A DNA stretch of 30,764 bases from Bacteroides sp. (GTDB lineage Bacteria > Bacteroidota > Bacteroidia > Bacteroidales > Bacteroidaceae): assembly GCA_019416685.1 (NCBI GenBank), contig DXWV01000004.1:1-30764 (forward strand), in the 5' to 3' direction. The notes under the pieces are model-generated. The model was not told the origin of the DNA. It worked only from the letters and a program-made list of their open reading frames with translations, and made no database searches. Shown one piece after another: positions 1 through 9,618 of the stretch. Position 1 is the first letter of the stretch, and every line of letters starts with the position of its first letter. A program made the position numbers and the translations under genes.

Positions 1-89
1 CCATATGAATTTTTATAATGTTAAAACGGTGTAAAGTAAAACTGTATTAAGTCAGATAAATTCCATATAAATTGGAAGGCATTAATCAT

Positions 90-126
90 AAAAAAAGGTC
101 ATCTCAGTTTTACCTGAGACAACCTT
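90..126 (-). terminator. Intrinsic terminator of the metalloprotease-SusCD-T9SS unit
   Basis: Read on the minus strand, the arm AAGGTTGTCTCAG pairs with CTGAGATGACCTT (13 bp, two G-U wobbles) around a 6-nt loop. It is followed directly by seven T. It begins about 30 nt after the stop codon of the 156-1880 gene, so it fits a Rho-independent end of that transcript. Bases 1-89 beyond it hold nothing I can identify. Confidence 0.9.
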
Positions 127-155
127 CTATTTTTCCCCAAAAAAGGAAGATTCCT

Positions 156-1880
156 TTATTTCTTAATCACTTTAACAGTACTTGTACCATCTTCCGTAGT
201 AACTTTAACAATATACTGTCCGTTTATCAAATCAGATACATTTAAGTTTGATACGTTCTCAGCCTGTTTTACTGTTACTCCCATTAAGTTAATGACAGTA
301 ACATTACAAGGAGTTGTAAAGTTCAATACATCAACTACCGGATTAGGATAAACAGATACACCAGCTCCCTGCTCAGTAGAAGAGACACCTGTGCCACCGC
401 CAACTGTAACTTCGTTTAATGAGAAGATGTTTTCCAACTTATCATTAGCAACTTTGGTCTGAGCAATAGCCAATTTAGTTCCTAAAGCAGCTACACCGGT
501 AGTAAGATTTTCAGGGGTTGATTGAGTCATGGTACCATTAGAGATATTAACCCAGAAAGCAAGAGGAGTTTCGGCAACATGAGATTTTGCATCTGCTGTA
601 TACCCAACCATATAAGCATAATCACCACAAATAGTCATACCTCCGAATTCTTCATTCTTCTGATTCTGTTCACCTTCATTTACTTTTGAGGTTACTGTAG
701 AAGTGACTTCCAAAGAACTTTTATTTAGGACAGCAAGGTATAAATCATTAGTAGAAACAGACTCTTTACTTGAATCAAATGCTAACTTTGTGTTAAATGA
801 ACCAGCAATTAATAAAGCATCGCCTTTTACTTCCATAGATTTTATAAAACAGTAATTACCTATACTATGAGTGGTTGAATATTTTTTGGTAGAAGATGTA
901 TTATTATTCAAATTAATAGCAGAAATAATATGTCCATATTCTATAGTACCATCTTCGGACATAGTTAGTTCAAATTTCTCATCTTTTGAGTCTATTGTCA
1001 ATGTAACATTACCTACAGCCATAAATCCTGAATAAAGTTCATTGCCTGCAACCGTAAATGTGGCAGACTTAACAAACATCTGCTTTTCCGTTTGAGATTC
1101 CGATACAGCCATAGAGGCGATAATACCATTAACATTCATTTCTTCATTCAAAGCAAATACAGCACCAGAAGACAGGTCTGAATATATTCCCCATCCAAAA
1201 GTATCCAAATAATTTCCCTTAAACGAAAAACCGTTATTTTGAGTTAATCCAGTGTAAAGTGCTGAAGCATATAATTTTCCATTATTATATTCTAATTTAT
1301 TAATATCAAAATATAAAGCCCCTGGTTCTGGTTCATACATTCCACCTGCCACCAACTCTGGCAATCCTTGTGGTACAAAGCTCTGTACCGCCTTCAACAC
1401 ACCATTCACATCATACTTTGCAACAAAACCGGCAGCTTGTTCAGCAACATATGCATCGCCCTTTTTCATTCCTTCCTTCTCTACCGCATTTCCATCTGTA
1501 CTACCAAACTCTACTACATCTGCAAAGTTACCTGCAATATAAACATTCCCAGACGCATCAGTAGTTATAGCCTTAATAGTAGCAGCACCAGCTAAAGCTA
1601 CCCCCCACTTTTCTGTGCCATCGGCGCCATACTTCAACAAGTAGGAACTCACGGCAATCGGAGCCAAATCTGTACCCGCAAATGAAAAACCATCTCCAGC
1701 AAATAAACCCGTTACGTACATATCTCCCTGTGCAGAAAGAGCTACAGGATTACTGTTATTTACATCCTTAACAGGAAGAATACCCATCTGAGACTTTGTC
1801 CAACTGTTATTTACAGTCGGCTGTGCCAGTGCTACAACTGATGCAGCCACACATAAAGCAAAAAGTAATACTTTTCTCAT
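156..1880 (-). CDS. Secreted repeat protein with T9SS type A-like sorting domain
   Basis: 574 aa. The ATG at 1880 is chosen; the reading frame opens two codons earlier, but only at a TTG. Residues 1-20 form a signal peptide ending in a VALAQ-like site. The N-terminal third has SBBP/beta-propeller-like repeats (for example ITTDASGNVYIAGNF followed by a second KYDVNGVLK segment), which suggests an extracellular beta-rich fold. The last ~70 residues read as a Por secretion (T9SS type A) C-terminal domain: VYPNPVVDVL, then INLMGVTVK, then GQYIVKVTTEDG and a basic KVIKK end. In families with T9SS this domain sends proteins across the outer membrane to the surface. I cannot see whether this organism has T9SS. 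It is the last gene of the SusCD unit, 97 nt after susD, with its own possible promoter. Ligand and function are unknown; surface binding for the neighbouring transporter is an inference. Confidence 0.85.
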   Translation of the reverse strand: MRKVLLFALCVAASVVALAQPTVNNSWTKSQMGILPVKDVNNSNPVALSAQGDMYVTGLFAGDGFSFAGTDLAPIAVSSYLLKYGADGTEKWGVALAGAATIKAITTDASGNVYIAGNFADVVEFGSTDGNAVEKEGMKKGDAYVAEQAAGFVAKYDVNGVLKAVQSFVPQGLPELVAGGMYEPEPGALYFDINKLEYNNGKLYASALYTGLTQNNGFSFKGNYLDTFGWGIYSDLSSGAVFALNEEMNVNGIIASMAVSESQTEKQMFVKSATFTVAGNELYSGFMAVGNVTLTIDSKDEKFELTMSEDGTIEYGHIISAINLNNNTSSTKKYSTTHSIGNYCFIKSMEVKGDALLIAGSFNTKLAFDSSKESVSTNDLYLAVLNKSSLEVTSTVTSKVNEGEQNQKNEEFGGMTICGDYAYMVGYTADAKSHVAETPLAFWVNISNGTMTQSTPENLTTGVAALGTKLAIAQTKVANDKLENIFSLNEVTVGGGTGVSSTEQGAGVSVYPNPVVDVLNFTTPCNVTVINLMGVTVKQAENVSNLNVSDLINGQYIVKVTTEDGTSTVKVIKK

Positions 1881-1924
1881 AAACAATCTTTGTTAAAAAT
1901 TAGACATAAAAAATATATATAAGT

Positions 1925-1966
1925 CTTTGTTATGGCTAAATGAAAAACATTACAGCCATAACAAAG
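1925..1966 (-). terminator. Large inverted repeat after the susD-like gene, possible terminator or attenuator
   Basis: The arms CTTTGTTATGGCT (1925-1937) and AGCCATAACAAAG (1954-1966) are perfect 13-nt inverted copies. An inner AATG/CATT pairing leaves a five-A loop. On the minus-strand transcript this hairpin forms ~12 nt after the SusD stop. The U-rich run only comes 4-15 nt later and is broken by A, so termination may be partial. The distal arm overlaps the candidate -7 box of the next gene. Confidence 0.6.
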
Positions 1967-1969
1967 ATA
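1962..1969 (-). promoter_or_regulatory. Candidate Bacteroides -7 box (TATCTTTG) for the T9SS-tail gene
   Basis: TATCTTTG on the minus strand matches the Bacteroidetes -7 consensus TAnnTTTG exactly, 82 nt before the ATG at 1880. The -33 TTTG is poor: only TTGG at a 17-nt spacing, inside the end of the susD-like gene. The box overlaps the hairpin at 1925-1966, so independent transcription of this gene is possible but not certain. Confidence 0.45.
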
Positions 1970-1977
1970 CCTCCAAC

Positions 1978-3324
1978 TTAGTTTGCCAACCCAGGATTGG
2001 CTTCTATTGCTTCACTTGGAATACGAATGGTATAGCGAGAATCATTTTCCTCAAGTACATAACTTGTTCCACCAAACGTCTTTTCCAGACGGGGACGTGT
2101 TGTTCTACGGAGATCAAACCAACGATGTCCTTCAAAAGCCAGTTCACGGGTACGTTCATTATATATCTCCTGCAATAACTCATTGCGGTCCATGGCATTT
2201 ACGGCTGCTTCTTTCGCTGCATAACCATTCGCTGTGTATCTTTTTTCCATAAGAGTCAGTAAGTTTTTACGAGCGATATTTATGGCAGCTTCACCAGTCA
2301 TCAGGGCAGCTTCAGCAGCATTCAGATACATTTCACCGACTCTGAAAGAACATGCATATTGATTACTGCCGCCTTTGACTACTAAAATATTGGATGGAGT
2401 ACGCTGATCGTAGTATTTAGATCGGCGCAAATCGCTTGAAATATACATTCTCCATAAAGTTGTATTCACTTTGGCCGCACGTACATAGGCAGAAGTCATC
2501 ACTTGTTCCAATGCCAAAATATTCTCCGAAGAATTATATTCATTAGGCAATACTGTAGAAGTAGCCATATCTACCAAATCATGTTTAACCTCCAATACGG
2601 CCTGTGATGCTTCAAGAGATTTTGCCCATTCGCCCATATACAAATAAACACGCGAACGAAGAGCATTTACACTCAATGTATTGAAACGGTAATTGTATCC
2701 TAAATCCCACTTATCTACATTCAGATACTTTTCGGCCTCCGTGAGATCAGAAAGTATGGAAGTATAAACTTCAGCAACAGTGTTACGGGATAACGTAGCC
2801 TCCGTATCGCTATTCAATTTTAACGGAATAGCTTTCGAGGTAGCAGGATCGCAATTTGTATAAGGCTCACCATATAAATTCACCAATAAGAAATGCATAT
2901 AAGCACGAAGCATATAAGACTCTCCTACCATTTGATTCACCTCATCAACGGTTCCATCTTCTATATTATCCTTAGACTCAATTGTATAATTAGCAATAAA
3001 TGATGTATGATAATACCGACGCCAATTGAATTGTGCGGTATTTTCTGACGGACTTACATCATTCCAAATCCAAATATCCTTGTAAGAATTCAAATCTTCA
3101 GCTGCAAGCGTTCCATCCATTACCATCTCATCTGACCGGAAAGCAGCCAGTCCCCTATCATCCGGAACATAACTATATGCTTGAGTCAACAAGGCTCTGA
3201 ATTCCTTTGCTGTCCGGGGAATTACTTTTCCTACCGGCTGTATATCCAGATATTTATCACAACTGTATAAAGTAGCTATACAAAGCATAGCACACAGTAG
3301 TTTTATATTCTTTAGTATCTTCAT
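1978..3324 (-). CDS. SusD/RagB-family outer-membrane lipoprotein
   Basis: 448 aa, somewhat short for the family (about 450-650). It has a lipoprotein signal peptide with lipobox LYSC, giving the lipidated Cys22, followed by DKYLDIQPVGK, the usual start of mature SusD proteins. TPR-like helical segments follow (for example YMLRAYMHFLLVNLYGEPY). The C-terminal SusD part includes EMYLNAAEAAL and ERTRELAFEGHRWFDLRR, a strong family signature, and the chain ends in the typical IPSEAIEANPGL. Such proteins sit on the cell surface as a lid on the SusC barrel and capture the substrate. The ATG at 3324 lies 6 nt after the SusC stop, so the two are co-transcribed. With a metalloprotease and no carbohydrate enzyme in the unit, a peptide ligand (RagB-like) is more likely than a glycan; that is inference. 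Confidence 0.95.
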   Translation of the reverse strand: MKILKNIKLLCAMLCIATLYSCDKYLDIQPVGKVIPRTAKEFRALLTQAYSYVPDDRGLAAFRSDEMVMDGTLAAEDLNSYKDIWIWNDVSPSENTAQFNWRRYYHTSFIANYTIESKDNIEDGTVDEVNQMVGESYMLRAYMHFLLVNLYGEPYTNCDPATSKAIPLKLNSDTEATLSRNTVAEVYTSILSDLTEAEKYLNVDKWDLGYNYRFNTLSVNALRSRVYLYMGEWAKSLEASQAVLEVKHDLVDMATSTVLPNEYNSSENILALEQVMTSAYVRAAKVNTTLWRMYISSDLRRSKYYDQRTPSNILVVKGGSNQYACSFRVGEMYLNAAEAALMTGEAAINIARKNLLTLMEKRYTANGYAAKEAAVNAMDRNELLQEIYNERTRELAFEGHRWFDLRRTTRPRLEKTFGGTSYVLEENDSRYTIRIPSEAIEANPGLAN

Positions 3325-3330
3325 AATCTG

Positions 3331-6300
3331 TTAAAAATTCACGTTAAGACTAAAAGTAAATGACTTGGGTATAGGTTGTGCAAACTGATTGCTCATCGTT
3401 TCGGGATCCATGAAGTTCTTGTAATTAGCACCGAAAACCAACAGGTTACGACCTTCAAGAGCTACTGTAGCTGAACGGATACCCAATGTATGCATCAGCG
3501 TTTCGGGAAGCTTATAGCCCACCCGGATATTTTGCAACCTCACATGATCCGAACGCTTCACCCAAGTATCCATCATTTCATAAGTCTGGAATAAACTATA
3601 ATGTGAATATTCGGCAGTCCGCTTTTTATCCGACATTAATGCCGGAAGAGTTGTATTCGTATTTGTAGGCGTCCACCTGTTTAATATATCTTTATTAGTA
3701 TTCATTCCTCTATCAAATCCGGTGAGCGAGTAAGATGGAGAAACCCGTGAATACATTTTCAAATTAAAGATAAAATTGACTACTACTTCAAAACGTTTTA
3801 TATTGAATGTATTCACAAAACCACCAGAAAATAACGGATCACTCGAGCCAATATACGAATACAGATTACGCTGTTCTTCAGCAGATAATGTACTGGCACC
3901 TGCATTGTTAAGTTTCAACAGTTCTACTGCAGTTACTTTCTCACCCTCTTTGTTATAAAACAAAGGATACCCTTCATCATCCAGCCCTGCCGACTTATAA
4001 GCGAAAAGAGCACCAACCGGATAACCTTCACGTCCGGGAGTTGTTTGATTAGCCGGAACTGTCTCACGCAACACTTTGTTTTGATTATAACCTAAATTAA
4101 AATTCGTAAACCAGGTAAAACCATTACGATTAATGTTACGAGTAGTCAAAGCTACTTCAAAACCATCATTGCGCATACTTGCCCAGTTTACATAAGTCGA
4201 CATAAATCCTGTTTCAAGAGGCAACATTTGCAAAGCGATAAGATCAGTACCTTTACGACGATAATAGTCTACTGTTATATTCAATGCATTATTAAACAAT
4301 GCGATATCCGTTCCGAAGTTCATCGTTTTTGTCTTTTCCCAACGCAAACGCTTATTAGGAGGATTACCCATCACTATGATTTCTTCAGTTACGCCCGGCA
4401 ATATACTTACATTACCATAATCTCCCATTACATATGAAGAGGTAGTCTTATCTATATTTCCCTGTACGCCATAAGAAGCTCTGACTACCAGATTATCAAT
4501 TTTCTTAAAATCCTTCATGAATGGTTCGTTATTAATTCTCCACAGTCCACTAAACGAATACAATGGTAAGAAACGGTACTTCTTAGAAACTCCAAAGATA
4601 TCAGACCCATCAAAACGCACACTACCACCTACTGTATAACGTTGCAGCAAAGAGTAAGACGCTGTAGAGAAGAAAGATGCATATGCATTCTCCACATAAT
4701 TTTTTGTATGCAAGGGGTATAGACGAGCCCATGATTCATTCGGAAAAATAACAGGTTTTGTAGTCAAGGTTTTACGATCAAATCCATAACCAGTACTGTT
4801 CAAAGCACTATACCAGGTTTTACGTATTTCAGTTCCCACCATCATCTCAAACTCATGAATATCATTATAAGAATCACGATATTCAGCCTGGCTTTTCCAG
4901 TTCACCTGAGAATTGGTAGTAGCAGCCTCTGTATGCTTCCCTCCCTCCGGCAAAAAAGACTTATTATCAAGAGAAGACAATGTAGTGCGTTCCTTGTCCT
5001 TACGCATTGCATATGTATCATGATCGGCAATAGACTCTTTTGAAACAGCGTCCAACTGCAAACCAACCTGTGAAGTAGCTTTAAATTTATCATTAAAACG
5101 AAGCTCCACATCGAAGATAGCAGATAAAGCATTAGTAGTCTGTTCATAAGAAGTATTATTTCTTTCTTCAAATACATTGAACTGCAAATCAGAGTCCCCT
5201 TTTCCTTGAATGTCGATATCGTAAACATAATTACCATTTTCATCATAAGGTGTCTGATAAGGATTTGCCCTACGCGAATAATAGACCGGATTTGAATAAC
5301 CATCCGAATCTGTCAGATTAGATTTACTGGTCCTGCGATTAGCAAATAAAGCCGCACCGACTTTCAACATCTTATTGACTTTATAAGATGTCTTCAACAC
5401 CATATTCAGACGATCGGCCTCTACTCCTTTTACATTACCTTTCTCATCATAATAACCTAAAGAAGTATAATAGGTTGCCTTTTCCGTACCTCCGGAAAGA
5501 CTTACATTGTATTCCTGGTTAAAAGTTCCACGGAAAAGGATATCATTCCAATCTGTATTTATTGACCGCAATTTATTAATATCATTTTGTGCATCAGAAC
5601 TAAGCGCATTCCATCCGCCATTCTTATAAGCACTTGTCAAGCCATAACGAGATATGATGCGTGCTACTTCACCTTTATTTTCACGATAGGTATAGTCACT
5701 TCCCAATAGATCAAGTTCCAGATTTACTTTTTCATCCGAACTTAATAAGTTTAAACGATCAATATCGAATTTAGGAGAATAAGACAACTTGGTAGAGAAG
5801 GTTATCTGAGGTTTACCAGCTCTACCACTCTTCGTTGTAATCACAATCACACCGTTAGCTGCACGCGCACCGTAGATAGCCGTTGCAGCAGCATCCTTCA
5901 AAACTGTAATGCTCTCTATATCGGACGGATTCAAACCCGCAATAGCCGATTGATATATATTATCTATATCTTTCAAGTCTTCCATTGTCGGAATCTCTGT
6001 TCCTGTCATCGGCACACCGTCAAGCACCCAAAGAGGGTCTTGCGTACCATTCAAAGAGGCAGTACCACGGATACGGATCTTAGGAGCTGCCCCAGGAGCT
6101 CCCGAAGAAGCAATAGAAGACAAGCCGGCTACCTGGCCTGAAAGTGCCTGATCGATACTCATTACCGAACCAATCTTATCATCTGTAATATCCAGTTTAG
6201 TAACCGCAGCTGTCAGTTTGCGGCGTTCAATCGTTTGATATCCTGTTACAACAACCGCATCAAGCATATGCGCCGACGGTTGCAGAACAATCTCATAACT

Positions 6301-6606
6301 GCTTTTTCCGGCAACCAGATGTATGGTTTGTGATTCATATCCTACATAGCTACACTGAAGAGTGGTCACTCCATCAGGCACGTTGATAGTGAACTTTCCG
6401 TCCATGTCTGTTATCACTCCTAAAGTAGTCTGGGAACTCCCTGCTTTCTTTAAGATCTCTGATGACACAAATACCGAGGCTCCAATCAGAGGCTCTTTGT
6501 AATCACCAGCAATAACCACACCTGTGATCTTCCTTTCCGCCGCATTTGCTCCAAAAGCAATGATGCAGCAGAGAGAAAATAATAAATAACTGATTATTCT
6601 TTTCAT
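3331..6606 (-). CDS. SusC/RagA-family TonB-dependent outer-membrane transporter
   Basis: 1091 aa. The ATG at 6606 is chosen; the frame extends one codon upstream only to a TTG. A signal peptide covers about residues 1-23. A carboxypeptidase-D regulatory-like (DUF4480-type) domain at about 26-110 contains TDMDGKFTINVPDG and CSYVGYE. The SusC region DAVVVTGYQ follows at 116-124. The plug spans about 130-260 with the hallmark ESITVLKDAAATAIYGARAA (231-250) and NGVIVITTK. The rest is a TonB-dependent beta-barrel ending in the outer-membrane signature ...SLNVNF. The plug has a longer insert (EDLKDIDNIYQSAIAGLNP) between DGVPM and the ESITVL motif than many glycan SusC proteins. It imports its substrate through the outer membrane, powered by TonB. 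It lies 43 nt downstream of the metalloprotease gene and directly before susD. Confidence 0.96.
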   Translation of the reverse strand: MKRIISYLLFSLCCIIAFGANAAERKITGVVIAGDYKEPLIGASVFVSSEILKKAGSSQTTLGVITDMDGKFTINVPDGVTTLQCSYVGYESQTIHLVAGKSSYEIVLQPSAHMLDAVVVTGYQTIERRKLTAAVTKLDITDDKIGSVMSIDQALSGQVAGLSSIASSGAPGAAPKIRIRGTASLNGTQDPLWVLDGVPMTGTEIPTMEDLKDIDNIYQSAIAGLNPSDIESITVLKDAAATAIYGARAANGVIVITTKSGRAGKPQITFSTKLSYSPKFDIDRLNLLSSDEKVNLELDLLGSDYTYRENKGEVARIISRYGLTSAYKNGGWNALSSDAQNDINKLRSINTDWNDILFRGTFNQEYNVSLSGGTEKATYYTSLGYYDEKGNVKGVEADRLNMVLKTSYKVNKMLKVGAALFANRRTSKSNLTDSDGYSNPVYYSRRANPYQTPYDENGNYVYDIDIQGKGDSDLQFNVFEERNNTSYEQTTNALSAIFDVELRFNDKFKATSQVGLQLDAVSKESIADHDTYAMRKDKERTTLSSLDNKSFLPEGGKHTEAATTNSQVNWKSQAEYRDSYNDIHEFEMMVGTEIRKTWYSALNSTGYGFDRKTLTTKPVIFPNESWARLYPLHTKNYVENAYASFFSTASYSLLQRYTVGGSVRFDGSDIFGVSKKYRFLPLYSFSGLWRINNEPFMKDFKKIDNLVVRASYGVQGNIDKTTSSYVMGDYGNVSILPGVTEEIIVMGNPPNKRLRWEKTKTMNFGTDIALFNNALNITVDYYRRKGTDLIALQMLPLETGFMSTYVNWASMRNDGFEVALTTRNINRNGFTWFTNFNLGYNQNKVLRETVPANQTTPGREGYPVGALFAYKSAGLDDEGYPLFYNKEGEKVTAVELLKLNNAGASTLSAEEQRNLYSYIGSSDPLFSGGFVNTFNIKRFEVVVNFIFNLKMYSRVSPSYSLTGFDRGMNTNKDILNRWTPTNTNTTLPALMSDKKRTAEYSHYSLFQTYEMMDTWVKRSDHVRLQNIRVGYKLPETLMHTLGIRSATVALEGRNLLVFGANYKNFMDPETMSNQFAQPIPKSFTFSLNVNF

Positions 6607-6649
6607 CAATAATTACGAATATAATTTTAATTAGCTACTATTTCAATGA

Positions 6650-9283
6650 TTATTTCAAACCTAACGCAGTATTAATGCGCAGAATCATATCTTTATAATG
6701 ATACTTTGTAGCTGTGTCTGATGTTCCCAGACGACTTTGCAACAAGTCTTTTATACGAAGCAATTCACCGCGTTTCACAGAGATCGCATCTGAAATACGA
6801 TTCAACTGCGAACCGTAGAAGTTTAATTCACGACGAGCCCCCATACGATCACTATCTAATGAATGATGTGCATACTCATCACAACTACACGCAGGCTCCT
6901 GATGATTCAACAAGAAATGATCATCCATCAGTTTTTTGTTAATCTTTACACCTTCGCTTTCGGCAGCAGCAGTGATTAAGGCATCCAGGAAATTCTTCTG
7001 CAGCGCACGAGTCATAACGTCAGGTATTGCACCACGTTCGGTAGTAGCAAAAATACTACGATGCAAACCGTCCATCAGATCCACAGCCGTAAAAGCTTTC
7101 TTACCATTCACCGACTCATTTTCGAGCATACGCATCAAACGATTGTTTGATAACAAATCCCATAGAATATATGATTGTGCATTCTTTAATATCAGTGTAG
7201 GAGCATTCTCTACTACACCCAACGGAGTGTTGCGGAGCAAATAAGTATACTCTCCCACTTCTGTATCAAACAGCCATTTAGGATAAGTCAGAACTTCATC
7301 AAGCAAGAATTTCAATGCAGCTTGTTGTTTCTCTTTCTCTACGAAAGTATAAGTCTTCTGGCCATCCCCAACAACCGTATTCTCAATATAGATACCACCA
7401 ATGTTGGCCATCACATGATAAAGATAGTTGTTCCACTGATTGATAACAGCATAGTACAAACGTGAAGCTTCTTCGTAGGTTTGTCCTTTCTCGCCGGTAG
7501 TAGTCCACTGGATAATCTGCGGAACAATACGTTTCAGATTCTCAATACCCAAAAGAGAAGAACGTACTGCATCATCACCTAAATCTTCGTTCTGGGCACG
7601 TGGATCTACAGCATCACGTACATCCTGCGCTTCGCTATATTTATAAAGACGGTCAGTATGGCGACCTAAGAAATCATAAAGCAGCTCTTTTTCCGCTTCC
7701 GGAGTTTCCTTGCCGTACCAACGATATCCATACTCAATAGCAAAGATATCATACGGACCAATATGCGGAGAAAGCACTGTCACACCATCACCAGGCTGAG
7801 CCACATAATTAAAACGGGCATAGTCCATGATAGAAGAAGAAGTTGAATTCATTCGGTCTGTAAAGGATTTGGAACGCAATGAATCTGTAGGAAATGCCCA
7901 TGACCCCATCATGTTATGACGAAGCCCCAAAGAGTGACCTACTTCATGGCACGCTACGAAGCGCATAGCATCTCCCATCAGTTCATCAGAGAGTTTCACT
8001 CCACGAGCCTCAGGACGGATAGCACCCGTCTGCACCGTAATCCATTCCTGCAACATACCCAATACATTGTGCCACCACATGATATCTGCCTCAAGAATTT
8101 CTCCCGAACGCGGATCAAGAATAGACGGTCCCATCGCATTGGCTTTTGTAGAAGCAGCATAAGTCAGCACAGAATAATTCACGTCATCCATATCTATCGT
8201 CATGCTATCTGTAACCTCTTTTGCAATAATAGCATTCTTAAAGCCGGCACGTTCAAAAGCGATCTGCCAGTCTTCAATACCTTGTTTGATATACTTACGC
8301 CAACGGTAGGGAGTAGAATTTTCGATATAAAACACAATCGGTTTAACAGGTTCTACCAACTCGCCACGTAAGTAACGTTCACGATCTTCCGGTTTCGGTT
8401 CCAATCGCCAACGAGTGATAAATCGTTTTGTATCCACTCGTTGTTGCCCGTCACTATAGCTCAATAATGGATTAGTAAAGTACCCTACGCGTGCATTATC
8501 CAATCTACCTATCATTGGTTTCTCAGGAAGAAGCATCAGTGAAGAACTTACTTCTACGGTGACATATACGGAAGTAGTTCCTTCTGTAACTTTTGTCGTC
8601 AACTCTGAAGTAGCTACTACATTGTTCTCAAACGACTTAATAGAAAGGATTCGTGATAAGTTCTTTATAGAAGATGTACCCAGATTAATATTAGTAAATA
8701 CATTATTAATGCTGGTTTCTGTGCCATCGTAGATATCATTCACCTTGATAACCATCATTGTAGAGTCGTTATTGAACGCCTCAACCTTGAAACCGGCTAT
8801 TAATGGAGAAATATAATTATCACGCACCGATTGGCTGATAGCATCTCCGGCAGGTGAAAGAGGCAATGGACGACTCTGACGGATAAGCAATTTATTGGTT
8901 GCTTTATCAAATTCAAAGCGCACCATCTGGTTTTCGTAGTTAACACCGCGGTTTACTCCCGCTTCATTCAATTCAACGGGAACACGCTGTAGCTTATTCA
9001 CTACCAACATGTCTCTACCCAATAAATTTGCCGGAACTTCAAAATAATAATCGTTCTTCTTCTGGTATACATTGAACATACCACGATGGACGATACTACC
9101 ATCCCCAGTCAGTTTCTCATACTCATTTTTGGATTTAATACTGTCGTTGGATTCACTTTTCTTTTTCTTGCGGAACCATCCCATAGAATCGGGAGTAGGA
9201 TTTCCGGCGTACAATACAACGGAAGGACCGCACAGGAAAGCACCTGTGGCCACCGTAATCAGCAGGCTTGTTCTAAATTTCAT
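6650..9283 (-). CDS. Secreted zinc-dependent metalloprotease (DUF5118/DUF5117/DUF4953 family)
   Basis: 877 aa, ATG at 9283; the codon before it is an in-frame TTG. The N-terminal hydrophobic signal covers about residues 1-27. The DUF5118-like segment is at about 53-103 (HRGMFNVYQKKNDYYFEVP) and DUF5117 at about 110-300. The catalytic part carries HEVGHSLGLRHN, so H446, E447, H450 and H456 fit the metzincin zinc site HExxHxxGxxH. A Met-turn-like SSSIMDYARF follows about 40 residues later. The family is predicted to hydrolyse protein or peptide substrates in the periplasm or outside the cell; the true substrate is not shown by the sequence. It is the first gene of the unit with SusC and SusD, with a good -7 box ~60 nt upstream. 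This position supports a peptide-harvesting role for the whole unit. Confidence 0.93.
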   Translation of the reverse strand: MKFRTSLLITVATGAFLCGPSVVLYAGNPTPDSMGWFRKKKKSESNDSIKSKNEYEKLTGDGSIVHRGMFNVYQKKNDYYFEVPANLLGRDMLVVNKLQRVPVELNEAGVNRGVNYENQMVRFEFDKATNKLLIRQSRPLPLSPAGDAISQSVRDNYISPLIAGFKVEAFNNDSTMMVIKVNDIYDGTETSINNVFTNINLGTSSIKNLSRILSIKSFENNVVATSELTTKVTEGTTSVYVTVEVSSSLMLLPEKPMIGRLDNARVGYFTNPLLSYSDGQQRVDTKRFITRWRLEPKPEDRERYLRGELVEPVKPIVFYIENSTPYRWRKYIKQGIEDWQIAFERAGFKNAIIAKEVTDSMTIDMDDVNYSVLTYAASTKANAMGPSILDPRSGEILEADIMWWHNVLGMLQEWITVQTGAIRPEARGVKLSDELMGDAMRFVACHEVGHSLGLRHNMMGSWAFPTDSLRSKSFTDRMNSTSSSIMDYARFNYVAQPGDGVTVLSPHIGPYDIFAIEYGYRWYGKETPEAEKELLYDFLGRHTDRLYKYSEAQDVRDAVDPRAQNEDLGDDAVRSSLLGIENLKRIVPQIIQWTTTGEKGQTYEEASRLYYAVINQWNNYLYHVMANIGGIYIENTVVGDGQKTYTFVEKEKQQAALKFLLDEVLTYPKWLFDTEVGEYTYLLRNTPLGVVENAPTLILKNAQSYILWDLLSNNRLMRMLENESVNGKKAFTAVDLMDGLHRSIFATTERGAIPDVMTRALQKNFLDALITAAAESEGVKINKKLMDDHFLLNHQEPACSCDEYAHHSLDSDRMGARRELNFYGSQLNRISDAISVKRGELLRIKDLLQSRLGTSDTATKYHYKDMILRINTALGLK

Positions 9284-9341
9284 CAAGTTAATCTATCAAT
9301 TATCAGTTATTTCATTCTACTCTATAGAATAAAGGGGACCA

Positions 9342-9349
9342 CAAAGATA
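9342..9349 (-). promoter_or_regulatory. Bacteroides -7 box (TATCTTTG) of the metalloprotease-SusCD unit
   Basis: TATCTTTG on the minus strand is an exact TAnnTTTG match, 58 nt before the metalloprotease ATG, giving a leader of roughly 50 nt. No good TTTG is seen at the -33 position (GGTT at about 18 nt). The leader is AT-rich, with ATCAATTATCAGTTA-like low-complexity sequence and no Shine-Dalgarno motif. Confidence 0.65.
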
Positions 9350-9618
9350 ATAAAACTATCAATATGAACCATTATTAGCAACAAGTTTTGACCTTTTTTC
9401 TTAATTAAAACGAATTTTACTTGCATTTTCATACAAATCCCTCTTGTTTTCTATTACACTTTAACAAAGTTTCTCTAAATTAAAATATAAAAAGAACAGA
9501 GAGATCACATATCGATGTGTAAATAATGCGAATCAGTAATTGAAATGCTATTTTAACCTATTCAGTTTGGGATTTAATAACTTCTACCATTACTTTCTCC
9601 TGTATCGATAAAGTCTTG
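9350..9618. other. AT-rich non-coding spacer, left part
   Basis: No open frame with coding character on either strand. The only structure I see is a small hairpin CACAT-ATCG-ATGTG at about 9506-9519. No further -7 box was found in this part. Confidence 0.6.

Noticed and set aside
4902..5303. 133-codon minus-strand frame inside the SusC gene
   Set aside because: It is a different-frame shadow of a well-supported SusC coding region.
7916..8371. 151-codon plus-strand frame opposite the metalloprotease
   Set aside because: It is antisense to the catalytic region and has no recognisable protein features.
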